Assembly (NCBI GenBank): GCA_965219925.1
Contig: OZ244795.1
Span: forward strand, 1,860,001 to 1,924,000
DNA length: 64,000 bases
Origin: Bin87 sp965219925
GTDB taxonomy: Bacteria; Chloroflexota; Dehalococcoidia; Lucifugimonadales; UBA3495
Direction of reading: 5' to 3'
Shown here: positions 1-8,398 of the stretch, piece by piece
Numbering within the stretch: position 1 is the first letter of the stretch
Layout: each line of letters opens with the position of its first letter
Program-made: the position numbers and the translations under genes
Notes under the pieces: generated by a model
Seen by the model: the letters and a program-made list of their open reading frames with translations, nothing else
Told to the model about the DNA's origin: nothing
The model's database searches: none

Positions 1-1
1 C

Positions 2-226
2 GAGCCAGATGAACTCGGCACTGTCCCCATACCGGAGGGACGGAGAGGCGACCTGTTCACCCACGTAACCTACCGGACGGACTGCAACCACGACGAAAAC
101 TGCGACTGCGCCAATGACGACTCCGTCATGTGGACACTGAAAGAGTTCAGCACCGACCCGTCCATCATCCGGAAACTCGAGGAGCAAAGCGACAACGACG
201 GCCGGACGGCAGTCGGAAACACTTAG
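2..226 (+). CDS. C-terminal end of an unidentified protein (5' truncated by window edge)
   Basis: An uninterrupted frame of 74 codons runs from the first bases of the window to a TAG at 224-226. It is rich in acidic residues and holds a cysteine/histidine cluster (C-N-H-D-E-N-C-D-C, around codons 32-40) that could bind metal. The frame overlaps the convergent minus-strand gene by 4 bp, a normal tail-to-tail arrangement. No family was recognised. Only the C-terminus is visible, so function cannot be assigned; that it is coding is inferred from the open frame, its composition and the tidy overlap. Confidence 0.55.
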   Translation, partial: EPDELGTVPIPEGRRGDLFTHVTYRTDCNHDENCDCANDDSVMWTLKEFSTDPSIIRKLEEQSDNDGRTAVGNT

Positions 227-1860
227 GCTGCGACGTAATCATCGTCCTCGACGTCCCAGTCGTCCCAGTCGTCCAGCGGTTCCGAGTTCTCCCGAGGAAT
301 CTCAGGCGAAGGTCCCAAGTCCTCTGCCAGAAACTGGGCGGTTTCCGACAGCGTGAAATCGGAACCGTACACGAACGGAGATGCAGGCGCCGTCTTCTCC
401 TCAGCTGGATTATCCATCTGCGCCCGGACGCTTGCGAACATCATTGAACCAGACACATCCTCGACAATGACTGGCTCCGACCCGAACAACGGCCCGTATG
501 CCGTCCCCTGATGAGATTGCCGTTCCTTTGCGGCAGCCGGCGGATAGATGGATACCAATCCCAACCGCTTCAACACCGGCGCGTAGAAGTTACGCCAAGG
601 CGCATCACCACGCCAATAGGCCGCCACATGCTCCACCAGCTCCTTCGGACCACGCCACCAGCCCCAAATTCGACGGTCCTGGAATGACGGCGCATCGCCC
701 TCGCAAATCGCCAGACGCAATGCCGGCAACCCAGCATCGTGAAATTCGGCCATCCAAAGTCTGGAATACTTGTAAGCCATATCTTCACGAACGGTGTGCC
801 ATTCGAGCAAGTCCGCCTTTCCTCGCTCCGATAGTGGCCATCCGACCAGAGGAGCTTTCTCCCAAGCATATTTCAACGTCTTAATGTCGACCGCTACCTC
901 CTCGGGCACGCTGGCCTCTCCTACAGCTTCTGCCGGGACTCCAGGGTCGCCCGCACTGTGAAGATGCGATTTTCCTTTGATGTAATCCAATGGCAAGGTA
1001 TCAGGCTCCGGCCAGTTACCGTTGAACTGCAAAGTACGTACGTAGTGCAGTTCCCCACGAGCGAACTCGTCGTAATCCTCCAAGTCGTAGACCACTTCGC
1101 CTTCCTCGTCGTAAAAGATCGACCGCTTCAACGGAACCAACTTAGCGAACTCCATACCGCCCACCCGGCGGACGTCGACGGTAGCCTCGAGGCCAAGGCC
1201 GAGAGCATGGCGCTCAACCTTTCGCCGCTTTTTTTCTTCCATCACTCCAGCGTAGATCAACAACGCTGACCAGCCGACTTCCCCATGGAGACAGACGGCG
1301 GACAAGTATTTAACATCAAGCCTGTCCGCGTGGCAATCCAGGCCGGTGTAGTCCCTAACCGCTCGTGGAGTTTCGAATCCAGTAACGATGATGAGCGTCT
1401 GCTCACCGTATCCGAGCGTGCCAGCCACGTACCTGGCCACGGACTTCTCGAGCCGATGGGTAAGGCAATTGTCGCAAACATCACACGAGTATGGGAGCCA
1501 CAGACTCTTTCCCCCGGGCACTTTGTACTCAAATACTGCATCTGCATATTTCCGGCATCTCAGGTTAGGAGACCGAGGCGGCAACCTAAAAGTAGGGGTT
1601 TCCGCCTTGTAGACCCCGCTCTGGCCGTTCTCAAGGAGGAAACCCCTGCTTTTCTCGTCGCCCGAGTGCTGGCCCGAGTGCTCGCTTGAGTGCTGACCCG
1701 AGTGCTGACCTGGCTCACCTGAGTGCTGACTTGGCTGGCCTGAGTGCTGACTTGGCTGGCCTGAGTGCTGACCTAGCTGGTCCGTGCCGTGCCCGGGAAC
1801 GGTCGCCTCAAACGCGAAAATGTCGCGTTCTATTGTGTTCCTGTTATAATGCGATGGCAT
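223..1860 (-). CDS. Hypothetical protein with QHSG tandem repeat and Cys motif; possibly replication-initiator-like
   Basis: Encodes about 545 residues. The ATG at 1860 is preferred because GGAG lies six bases upstream; a longer frame reaches 1938 but its first codons lie in a strong hairpin. The N-terminal region holds a low-complexity repeat of the tetrapeptide QHSG with SQ/PG linkers (coded by 1660-1775). Next comes a motif C-D-V-C-D-N-C followed by L-x-x-R-x-x-K, reminiscent of the Cys cluster of single-stranded DNA phage replication initiators (Microviridae VP4 type), and then strand-like segments. The C-terminal end is acidic (DDWDDWDVEDDD). The Rep resemblance is weak and is inference only; the remainder has no recognised family. 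The gene diverges from the small gene at 2026. Confidence 0.7.
   Translation of the reverse strand: MPSHYNRNTIERDIFAFEATVPGHGTDQLGQHSGQPSQHSGQPSQHSGEPGQHSGQHSSEHSGQHSGDEKSRGFLLENGQSGVYKAETPTFRLPPRSPNLRCRKYADAVFEYKVPGGKSLWLPYSCDVCDNCLTHRLEKSVARYVAGTLGYGEQTLIIVTGFETPRAVRDYTGLDCHADRLDVKYLSAVCLHGEVGWSALLIYAGVMEEKKRRKVERHALGLGLEATVDVRRVGGMEFAKLVPLKRSIFYDEEGEVVYDLEDYDEFARGELHYVRTLQFNGNWPEPDTLPLDYIKGKSHLHSAGDPGVPAEAVGEASVPEEVAVDIKTLKYAWEKAPLVGWPLSERGKADLLEWHTVREDMAYKYSRLWMAEFHDAGLPALRLAICEGDAPSFQDRRIWGWWRGPKELVEHVAAYWRGDAPWRNFYAPVLKRLGLVSIYPPAAAKERQSHQGTAYGPLFGSEPVIVEDVSGSMMFASVRAQMDNPAEEKTAPASPFVYGSDFTLSETAQFLAEDLGPSPEIPRENSEPLDDWDDWDVEDDDYVAA
1660..1775 (-). repeat. In-frame tandem repeat coding for QHSG units
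   Basis: About seven imperfect units read QHSG separated by EP, QPS or S(S)E linkers; the DNA unit is roughly 12-21 bp and repeats CTGAGTGCTGAC-like blocks on the + strand. Because the unit length is a multiple of three, copy number can change without a frameshift. It is probably a flexible, length-variable linker rather than a folded domain. Confidence 0.8.
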
Positions 1861-1899
1861 GACATTCTCCATTTTGGGTTTGGGGGGCGTCGTCTGTTC

Positions 1900-1936
1900 G
1901 CCGCCGTGCTTCACCGGCACGGCGGCTTTTCTTTTC
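1900..1936 (+). terminator. Rho-independent terminator-like hairpin (+ strand)
   Basis: A perfect 10-bp stem (GCCGCCGTGC / GCACGGCGGC, loop 7) is followed by TTTTCTTTTC. It points along the + strand although no + strand gene ends just before it, so it may stop antisense transcription through the minus-strand gene or act as leader structure for that gene. Confidence 0.55.
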
Positions 1937-1984
1937 ACTTCACGTGATCATTATAACGATCGGCGAGCTAACGCAAAAAGGCTA

Positions 1985-2000
1985 AGAAAATTGCGAAACT
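1985..2000 (+). promoter_or_regulatory. 16-bp dispersed motif, copy 1
   Basis: AGAAAATTGCGAAACT lies between the divergent genes at 1860 and 2026. The identical 16-mer occurs at 23402-23417 and, inverted, at 21485-21500, each time in a gene-free gap next to an island gene. A TAGAAT hexamer follows at 2011. It could be an operator or promoter element; the function is inferred only from repetition and placement. Confidence 0.4.
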
Positions 2001-2025
2001 CACCCGATGCTAGAATCGTGAAACG

Positions 2026-2172
2026 ATGAGCCACCAGTCAGACCTGCACCCCCTTTCGCTGCAGTACCAAGTACGTACCAGCAAGCAGGTTTATCCAGAA
2101 GTCGAACGACCACCACCACTGTGGCGTCCCGGCACCGAATCCAACGAGATTGGGCCAAAGCCTGCCGTATAA
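2026..2172 (+). CDS. Small conserved protein, 48 residues (family copy 1)
   Basis: Begins MSHQSDLHPLSLQYQVRTSK and ends at a TAA at 2170. A second small gene at 21315-21419 has the same reading frame and start (MS..x DLHP[LI]SLQYQ[VM]RTSK), with most DNA differences sitting in codons that still give similar residues, which argues that it is or was translated. There is no clear Shine-Dalgarno sequence. No family was recognised; it may be the N-terminal remnant of a larger mobile gene. Confidence 0.4.
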   Translation: MSHQSDLHPLSLQYQVRTSKQVYPEVERPPPLWRPGTESNEIGPKPAV

Positions 2173-2301
2173 AACGTGCCCACACAGCCGTGTACACCTC
2201 TTGTGGTGGCCGTTAGGTCCAAAGACCACCAGACGGTTTCAGCCTCTCTACGGGCCTGCTGGAACCGCGAAAGCTGCAACGAGGTCATGAGCTGACCATC
2301 A

Positions 2302-3135
2302 ATGGAGAAGCCGGCGTCGCCGGGATTGCCCAGTAGCATGAATTTCAAGCCAGGAGAATCCGGACGAATCAGCATCTCAGGCCTGAAGTCCAGAGGATGG
2401 ACCGACAAAACGGTACACGAATTTCTCGGCATGGCCGACTGGACGACCGATAACCCACATTACAAGAACGCGGCGCCAATGCTCCTCTACGACACTCACA
2501 GAGTGGAGCAAGCAGAGCAAGACCCTTGGTTCCAGAGGCGAAAACGGGGCGGCAAAAATAGCCGCCGCCCAATCCCAGCCGAAGACGTCAACAGCACGGG
2601 AGCATTCCGCAGCATCCCGCCAGTGCCGTTGGACACTCAACAAACGGCCTTTGAACAACGAGAAGCGGTAGCACAGGTACAGAACGCACTTGGTGTACCA
2701 CGCAAACAAATAGCCCAGGAACTCGGCGTGTCGGAGGCTACCGTCGGACGCTACCTCAGAACTCCCGAGCAGAGAGCCGAATCAGCCGCCAAAACACAAC
2801 GCCAACTGCACGCAGCCGAAACGGCCAGACAAGCGGCTGCGCAACGCCAAGAACTGGAACGAGCAGAGCGTGCACAGCGGCATCAGGTACGCCTTTCGGC
2901 CAGATCTCTCTACGACACCGGCCTAACGGCCGACGAGTCGGCAGACATACTGGGAATCACACCATTCCAAGCCGGAAAATTCATAATGGAATCCGGCGTC
3001 AAACAGCGAGCCGTCAGATGGACGAACGTTCCACCGGAAGAGATGGACCGTCGCCAGCGAGCCGCCGACAACAAGCGCAAGAGAAAACAAAGGCAAGACA
3101 ATCGCCAGCAGGCGGCCAAGAACTCGAACAGGTAG
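2302..3135 (+). CDS. Helix-turn-helix protein of a mobile-element type
   Basis: 277 residues. Residues about 30-75 carry a pattern W-T-x-K-x-V-x-x-F-L-G followed by N-P...A-P-x-x-L-Y-x-x-x-R-V-x-x-A-E, which I recall from proteins of mobile elements. A helix-turn-helix follows near residues 130-155 (K-Q-I-A-Q-E-L-G-V-S-E-A-T-V-G-R-Y-L), then a long Gln/Arg/Ala helical segment, and a second HTH-like stretch (L-T-A-D-E-S-A-D-I-L-G-I-T) near 215. The tail is strongly basic. It is likely a DNA-binding protein of the island. The start is uncertain: 2302 lacks a good ribosome-binding site and 2338 is an alternative. Confidence 0.65.
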   Translation: MEKPASPGLPSSMNFKPGESGRISISGLKSRGWTDKTVHEFLGMADWTTDNPHYKNAAPMLLYDTHRVEQAEQDPWFQRRKRGGKNSRRPIPAEDVNSTGAFRSIPPVPLDTQQTAFEQREAVAQVQNALGVPRKQIAQELGVSEATVGRYLRTPEQRAESAAKTQRQLHAAETARQAAAQRQELERAERAQRHQVRLSARSLYDTGLTADESADILGITPFQAGKFIMESGVKQRAVRWTNVPPEEMDRRQRAADNKRKRKQRQDNRQQAAKNSNR

Positions 3136-3211
3136 CGTATACGGCGATGGCGTCTCACACAGTGACCACTGTCCCGCACCGGAGACGCTGTGCTGCCCTT
3201 TTCCAACCCCA

Positions 3212-3254
3212 AGGCAGGAAATCCCTTACGGACACTCGGTAAGGGCCCCTGCCT
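3212..3254. terminator. Two-part hairpin after the HTH gene
   Basis: AGGCAGG / CCTGCCT encloses CCCTTAC / GTAAGGG with a 9-base loop, 80 bp after the stop of the HTH gene. No T-run follows, so termination is possible but not certain. Confidence 0.4.
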
Positions 3255-3401
3255 GCCCCCAGCACAAGGATTTAGGGCAGTCCCCGACATTTGCCATAGC
3301 TCACGGAACAGCCGTACCTACTCTAAACATCCCCTTACAGCGTTGGGAGTAGATCCGCGCCTGCAGCATCGTAGACCCGTACCGGAAGAGAGCATGACCA
3401 A

Positions 3402-3886
3402 GTGAAGCAGAACCAAAAACCCCTGACGGCCGGCGAGCCTTGGTACCACCGGCTGAGACGAGACCGAAGCACCCAGTCCATCAAGTACGAAGGCACGCAG
3501 ATTACGATCACCGAAGGGCTGAACCTGACAGCAAAAACAGTGGCGTTCGCTGAAGTTGTCGCAGTCGGCTCGACGTCGGAATCCTAACAAACGGCCTGAC
3601 GGTCAAAACAAAAGGCGGTAAATCCATCCGCCTGAACGGCCTGGGCAAAGGGGCGTCCAAGGCACTGCACGACGCTGTCCAACGCGACATCGAGGAGCGA
3701 AACCTCGACCTTGAAGCGACAGCAGAAGCGCAAGCACTCAGTGCAGAACTGACGGCACTCGCCAATGCCACAACTTGCATCCTGCCCGCCGGCCGGTACA
3801 CCTGCATCAACGTCACAGGAGTGGAGCGGCCACGTGCTACAATCGCTGCGCATAGCCCTCTATGGGAGGACAATTCAATATGGTGA
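3402..3886 (+). pseudogene. Frameshifted PH-like protein upstream of hsdM
   Basis: A GTG-started frame of 61 codons (ends 3587) reads I-K-Y-E-G-T-x-I-x-I-T-E-G-L...F-A-E-V-V-A-V and then runs off into a stop. The logical continuation lies in another frame, from about 3566 to a TGA at 3884: G-I-L-T-N-G-L-T-V-K-T-K-G-G-K-S-I-R-L-N-G-L, then a helical tail rich in Glu/Ala. Joined, they make about 160 residues resembling a small beta-barrel (bacterial PH-like) domain with a C-terminal helix. The stop overlaps the start of hsdM, as in an operon. No slippery sequence is obvious, so a one-base indel or sequencing error is more likely than programmed shifting. Confidence 0.6.
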
Positions 3887-5445
3887 CTCAACAGGCCAAC
3901 GACAACGGGGCGTTGGTAGGCTACGAAGCCGAGCTGTGGCGGATGGCCGACACGCTACGAGGCAGCATGGACGCCGCCGAGTACAAGCACGTAGCCTTGG
4001 GCCTCATTTTCCTTAAGTACATCTCCGACGCATTCGGCGAAGTCAAAGCAAAGCTGGAAGCTAACCGCCATCTAACAGGCGCCGATCCCGATGACCCCGA
4101 CGAGTACCGTGCCGACAACATCTTTTGGGTGCCACCCGAAGCCCGCTGGCAGCAAGTGCAAACGCAGGCTCGGCAACCGAGCATCGGGCAAACGTTGGAC
4201 GCTGCCATGGTTGCCATCGAACGGGATAATCCCAGTCTCAAAGACGTACTACCCAAGGAGTACGCACGCCCCGCTTTGGACAAGCAACGGCTGGGCCAGC
4301 TGATCGACATGATCAGCAACATCAAGGTTGGTGACGCAGAGGCCCGCGCCCAGGACGTGCTGGGCAGGGTCTATGAGTATTTCCTGTCACGGTTCGCCAG
4401 CGCCGAGGGCAAGAACGGCGGCGAGTTCTACACGCCCCGATGCGTCGTAAGGCTCCTAGTGGAAATGTTGGAACCTTACAGTGGACGCGTGTACGACCCT
4501 TGTTGCGGATCCGCCGGTATGTTCGTGCAGTCCCGAGCGTTCGTTGATGCACACTCCAACGGGAACGGAAACGGCGGTCGCGCTAACGACGCCATTTCGA
4601 TTTACGGGCAGGAGTCCAACCACACAACTTGGCGCTTGTCCAAAATGAATCTGGCTATCCGCGGGATTGACGGTGGGGTTGAGCATGGCGACACCTTCCA
4701 CAATGACCGCCATCCCGACTTGCGGGCCGACTACATCTTGGCGAACCCTCCTTTCAACGTCTCCGATTGGGGTGGCAACCGACTCCAGGGCGACCAACGT
4801 TGGCAGCACGGAGTTCCACCGGCCAGCAATGCTAACTTTGCTTGGGTTCAGCACATGGCGCACCACTTGGCACCCAGCGGCGTCGCAGGTTTCGTGCTGG
4901 CTAACGGCTCTATGTCGTCGAACCAGTCCGGCGAAGGCGAAATACGCCGAAACCTGATTGAGGCCGACCTCGTGGACTGCATGGTGGCGCTGCCGGGCCA
5001 GCTGTTCTACGCAACCCAGATACCGGTCTGCCTGTGGTTCTTGGCTCGCGACCGTCGAAACGGGAAATTCCGCGACCGGCGGGGTGAGATACTGTTCATT
5101 GACGCCCGGAAGCTGGGCAACATGGTTGATCGTACCCACCGGGAACTGGGCGGCGAGGACATCGCTCGCATCGCCGACACTTATCACGCTTGGCGTAGTC
5201 AGGACGCCACCGGCGAGTACACCGACGTTGCCGGCTTCTGCAAGAGCGCCACGCTGGAAGAGGTGCGCCGGCACAGCCACATTCTCACTCCCGGGCGCTA
5301 CGTGGGCGCCGAAATAGCCGAAGACGACGGCGAACCCTTTGAGGACAAGATGACCCGCCTCGCCGCCCAATGGCGCGAACAATTAGCAAGGTCGGAAGAG
5401 ATCGACGCTTCGGTCGCACGAAACTTGCGACAGTTAGGATTTTAA
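3880..5445 (+). CDS. hsdM: Type I restriction-modification DNA methyltransferase subunit HsdM
   Basis: 521 residues; the ATG at 3880 is chosen because GGAGGA sits nine bases upstream (3865-3870). The N-terminal helical domain (L-W-x-M-A-D-x-L-R-G, residues 15-60) is typical of HsdM. SAM-binding motif I reads V-Y-D-P-C-C-G-S-A-G-M-F at about 204-215 and the catalytic N6-adenine motif N-P-P-F is at 289-292. It transfers a methyl group from S-adenosylmethionine to adenine in the sequence selected by HsdS. It opens a six-gene operon ending with hsdR. Confidence 0.96.
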   Translation: MVTQQANDNGALVGYEAELWRMADTLRGSMDAAEYKHVALGLIFLKYISDAFGEVKAKLEANRHLTGADPDDPDEYRADNIFWVPPEARWQQVQTQARQPSIGQTLDAAMVAIERDNPSLKDVLPKEYARPALDKQRLGQLIDMISNIKVGDAEARAQDVLGRVYEYFLSRFASAEGKNGGEFYTPRCVVRLLVEMLEPYSGRVYDPCCGSAGMFVQSRAFVDAHSNGNGNGGRANDAISIYGQESNHTTWRLSKMNLAIRGIDGGVEHGDTFHNDRHPDLRADYILANPPFNVSDWGGNRLQGDQRWQHGVPPASNANFAWVQHMAHHLAPSGVAGFVLANGSMSSNQSGEGEIRRNLIEADLVDCMVALPGQLFYATQIPVCLWFLARDRRNGKFRDRRGEILFIDARKLGNMVDRTHRELGGEDIARIADTYHAWRSQDATGEYTDVAGFCKSATLEEVRRHSHILTPGRYVGAEIAEDDGEPFEDKMTRLAAQWREQLARSEEIDASVARNLRQLGF

Positions 5446-5481
5446 CCTAACGATATTTCTCCCGATTGGTCGAAATTGCCC

Positions 5482-6858
5482 ATGGCTAAAACCCAAACGA
5501 TTTACGGTGAATTCCCGAGCACGTTCCAACAGAACCGTTTGGCAGATCTGTGCGTTGCGGACGTTGGAATCCAAACTGGTCCCTTTGGGAGCCAACTGCA
5601 CAGCCGTGATTACGTGAAAACGGGTACCCCGATAATCACCGTCGAGCACCTATTGGATAACCGTATCGGACGCACAGACTTGCCACGGGTTTCGGAAGCA
5701 GACCGCGCAAGGCTGTCCAAATACACGATCCGAGAGGGTGACATAGTTTTTAGCCGAGTAGGGTCGGTGGACCGACGTAGTTTGGTGCGCGGTCCCGAAG
5801 ACGGTTGGCTGTTTTCTGGCCGATGCTTGCGGGTACGACCTGACCCGCGCAAATTAGACCCACAGTACCTCTCCTATTTCTTCGGGATGCCGGCGTTCCG
5901 TGAACACATCAGAGCAATCTCGGTTGGAGCCACCATGCCTTCGCTGAATACAACAATTCTCAGCGACGTTACGGTGTTGTATCCGCCTTTGCCCGAGCAA
6001 CGAGCAATCGCCCACATCCTCGGTGCGCTGGACGACAAGATTGAGCTGAACCGACGGATGAACGAGACGCTTGAGCAGATGGCCCGCACCCTGTACGAGT
6101 CGTGGTTCGTGGACTTCGACCCGGTGCACGCAAAGATGAACGGAATCTGGAGACGCGGCGAATCGCTGCCTGGATTGCCCGCCGAGATGTACCACCTGTT
6201 CCCGGACCAGATGGTTGCGTCGGAACTTGGGGAGATACCAGAGGGTTGGGAGGTGAAAACACTGGGGGAGCTTGCGGACCTGAATCCCGAGTCTTGGTCT
6301 AGGTCGAATAGCCCGGCCAATGTTGAATATGTTGATCTAGCGAACACAAAGTGGGGGGTTATAGAAACCACGCAGAATTTCCTGTGGGAAGATGCTCCCA
6401 GCAGGGCAAAGCGGGTGCTACGTGCTGGAGACAGCATAGTTGGGACAGTCCGCCCTGGCAACGGTTCCTACTCACTTATCGGAAACGATGGTCTGACGGG
6501 AAGCACTGGATTCACTGTGCTTCGCCCATTGCACCCACGGTTTCGGGAGTTAGTCTATCTAGTTGCGACAGCCCAAGAGAATATTGAGCGGTTGGCTCAC
6601 AGAGCGGATGGTGCGGCATATCCGGCAGTTCGTCCAGAAACCGTTGCTGAAACAAAAGTATCAATGCCAACGACTGGCGACGACATATTGAAATGGTTCT
6701 CTATGTCTGTCGGCTCCATCCTCAATAGGATGGAATCAGCCAAAGCGGAACAGCGCTCTCTTGCCGCCCAACGCGATGCGCTACTGCCGCGCTTGGTGTC
6801 AGGCAAGTTGCGGGTGGCCGGAAACGAACGTCATGGGACCTGTCTGAAAAGGGCATAA
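5482..6858 (+). CDS. hsdS: Type I restriction-modification specificity subunit HsdS
   Basis: About 458 residues. The ATG at 5482 is preferred to a TTG two codons earlier. It has two target-recognition domains (about 20-165 and 250-420), each followed by a conserved helical region; the first contains P-L-P-E-Q-R-A-I-A-H-I-L-G-x-L-D-D-K-I-E-L-N-R-R-M and the second the tail L-A-A-Q-R-D-A-L-L-P-R-L-V-S-G-K-L. These helices set the spacing between the two half-sites and dock HsdM. It determines the DNA sequence recognised by the complex. The gene lies 36 bp after hsdM and 23 bp before the next gene. Confidence 0.95.
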   Translation: MAKTQTIYGEFPSTFQQNRLADLCVADVGIQTGPFGSQLHSRDYVKTGTPIITVEHLLDNRIGRTDLPRVSEADRARLSKYTIREGDIVFSRVGSVDRRSLVRGPEDGWLFSGRCLRVRPDPRKLDPQYLSYFFGMPAFREHIRAISVGATMPSLNTTILSDVTVLYPPLPEQRAIAHILGALDDKIELNRRMNETLEQMARTLYESWFVDFDPVHAKMNGIWRRGESLPGLPAEMYHLFPDQMVASELGEIPEGWEVKTLGELADLNPESWSRSNSPANVEYVDLANTKWGVIETTQNFLWEDAPSRAKRVLRAGDSIVGTVRPGNGSYSLIGNDGLTGSTGFTVLRPLHPRFRELVYLVATAQENIERLAHRADGAAYPAVRPETVAETKVSMPTTGDDILKWFSMSVGSILNRMESAKAEQRSLAAQRDALLPRLVSGKLRVAGNERHGTCLKRA

Positions 6859-6881
6859 TACGAGCGAGGATGATGTAAATC

Positions 6882-7919
6882 ATGGACCCTAATCCAATGG
6901 TCCGTGCGTTGGACAAACTACTGGACTACACCGCCAGTGGGATAGGAGCCGTCGCCGGTTCTATGCTCGCGCCTTGGCGAGCGCGGCGAGAAGCAACGGC
7001 CTTCCAGATCAGGGCCCAGGGAGAGGCGAACGCTCTTCGTACCATCGCTGCTGCCCAATCAGATGCCCGCGACGCTTTGGCATCCAATGCGTCCAATGTT
7101 CAGGTCGAGATAGACATAGCCGAAACGGTACGTCAAAGAATCCAATTCCAAGAGGAAAAACGCCACAGGAACATCGGGTTCGTCGTCGGCCAGACCGCCG
7201 AACAATTGGGAGACAAGGAGGTGGCTGACCAAGAGCCCGACCACGATTGGACCGCTCGTTTTTTCAACTACATACAGGATGTCTCGTCGGAAGAAATGCA
7301 ATTGCTGTGGGCCAAAGTTCTGGCCGGCCAGATCGAGCAACCTGGAAGCGTATCCATAAGAGCTTTGAGCATTCTCAGGAACTTGGACCAGGCCGGCGCC
7401 AAACTTTTCCAAACTCTGTGCTCGGCTTGCATCACGCTCGCCCCAGACGGAATGCACATCAGGGATGGCGGGGTACCATCCCTAGGTCGTAACGCTGGAG
7501 AAAACTCCCTTCAAGAGTTTGGGCTTCCGTTCAACAATCTGAACATCCTCAATGAGCACGGCTTGATCATCAGCGACTATGGCTCACGGCGCGACATGAG
7601 GATGTGCATCGGAATTCCCGCACCAATCTCCGAAGAGCGCCTCTCAATGATTCGCCTTCCTTTCGGGTTTCAGGAACGGAATTGGGTTCTAACGCCGTCC
7701 TCTAAAAGAACGACGGGAGCCGAATACAGAATCTCTGGTGTGGCCTTGACCCAAGCAGGGAAAGAGCTATACAAGATCATAGAATGCAAAGAGATGCCTG
7801 AATACCATAAAGCCTTGGCTGATTTCTTCGCTTCGCAAAACCTGATAATGACCGAAGTCAATGGTCCAGAGGCGCACATCATTTACCCGGGTACAGGTTA
7901 CGGAATTGCAACGCAATGA
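6882..7919 (+). CDS. DUF2806-type protein inside the hsd operon
   Basis: 345 residues. A hydrophobic, glycine-rich stretch near residues 18-35 (Y-T-A-S-G-I-G-A-V-A-G-S-M-L-A-P-W) is followed by a charged helical region. The core carries D-W-T-A-R-F-F-N-Y-I-Q-D-V-S-S-E-E-M-Q and L-W-A-K-V-L-A-G-Q-I-E-Q-P-G-S-V-S, which I recognise as the signature of DUF2806, a family without known biochemistry. Its stop overlaps the next start (ATGA at 7916-7919), so the two are translationally coupled. Position between hsdS and hsdR suggests an accessory or regulatory role in defence; that is inference. Confidence 0.8.
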   Translation: MDPNPMVRALDKLLDYTASGIGAVAGSMLAPWRARREATAFQIRAQGEANALRTIAAAQSDARDALASNASNVQVEIDIAETVRQRIQFQEEKRHRNIGFVVGQTAEQLGDKEVADQEPDHDWTARFFNYIQDVSSEEMQLLWAKVLAGQIEQPGSVSIRALSILRNLDQAGAKLFQTLCSACITLAPDGMHIRDGGVPSLGRNAGENSLQEFGLPFNNLNILNEHGLIISDYGSRRDMRMCIGIPAPISEERLSMIRLPFGFQERNWVLTPSSKRTTGAEYRISGVALTQAGKELYKIIECKEMPEYHKALADFFASQNLIMTEVNGPEAHIIYPGTGYGIATQ

Positions 7920-8398
7920 CGCCTAATCTGCAAATGGAACAGCGTTCGCTGGCCGTTATCCGGGCGGTTGCGGCTGACGCCGGCTACCAAGTGGTCAGAC
8001 CGGAGCCGGACGTTGACAGCGTGGACGGTGTCCTGATGGCCAGTTTCGGCCGGCGGCCACGGATTGAATTTCAAGCCAAAGGTACGGCGCAGGATATAAT
8101 ACTCGCCCAAGGCCTGCGCTTCCCGCTGCCAATCAAGAACTACAACGAACTGCGCCTGGCGAGTTGGACGCCGCGTATCTTGGTAGTCGCGCTGATGCCG
8201 AACGCACCCGACCCATGGCTGTCGCAAACCCCTTATGGGTTGTGCATGCACAGCGAAGTCTACTGGGTTTCACTAGCGGGTGCGGCAGAACTACCGAATA
8301 CTTCCAGCGTCACGGTTCCTGTTCCCATTGCCAACGTCTTTGACCGGGCGCAGCTCGAAGCCATGATGAGCCGAGCCGAGGCAGGGAGTCCGCTATGA
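7916..8398 (+). CDS. DUF4365-like putative nuclease-fold protein
   Basis: 160 residues. The pattern E-x-x-S-L-A-V-I-R-A-V-A-A-D-A-G-Y, then D-V-D-S-V-D-G-V-L, then R-I-E-F-Q-A-K-G-T and N-Y-N-E-L, followed by P-R-I-L-V-V-A-L-M-P and a W-L...Y-W segment, matches the DUF4365 layout, in which D...(E/Q)xK resembles a PD-(D/E)XK nuclease core. It overlaps its upstream and downstream neighbours by 4 bp each, so the DUF2806 protein, this protein and the next are probably made together. Nuclease activity is an inference from the fold. Confidence 0.7.
   Translation: MTPNLQMEQRSLAVIRAVAADAGYQVVRPEPDVDSVDGVLMASFGRRPRIEFQAKGTAQDIILAQGLRFPLPIKNYNELRLASWTPRILVVALMPNAPDPWLSQTPYGLCMHSEVYWVSLAGAAELPNTSSVTVPVPIANVFDRAQLEAMMSRAEAGSPL

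Noticed and set aside
1660..1790. CTGAGTGCTGAC repeats as a CRISPR or iteron array
   Set aside because: The unit keeps the frame of the QHSG region and the spacing is too short and variable for CRISPR; iterons remain possible but coding explains it.
4456..5382. 308-codon minus-strand frame opposite hsdM
   Set aside because: Shadow of hsdM, whose motifs are intact.
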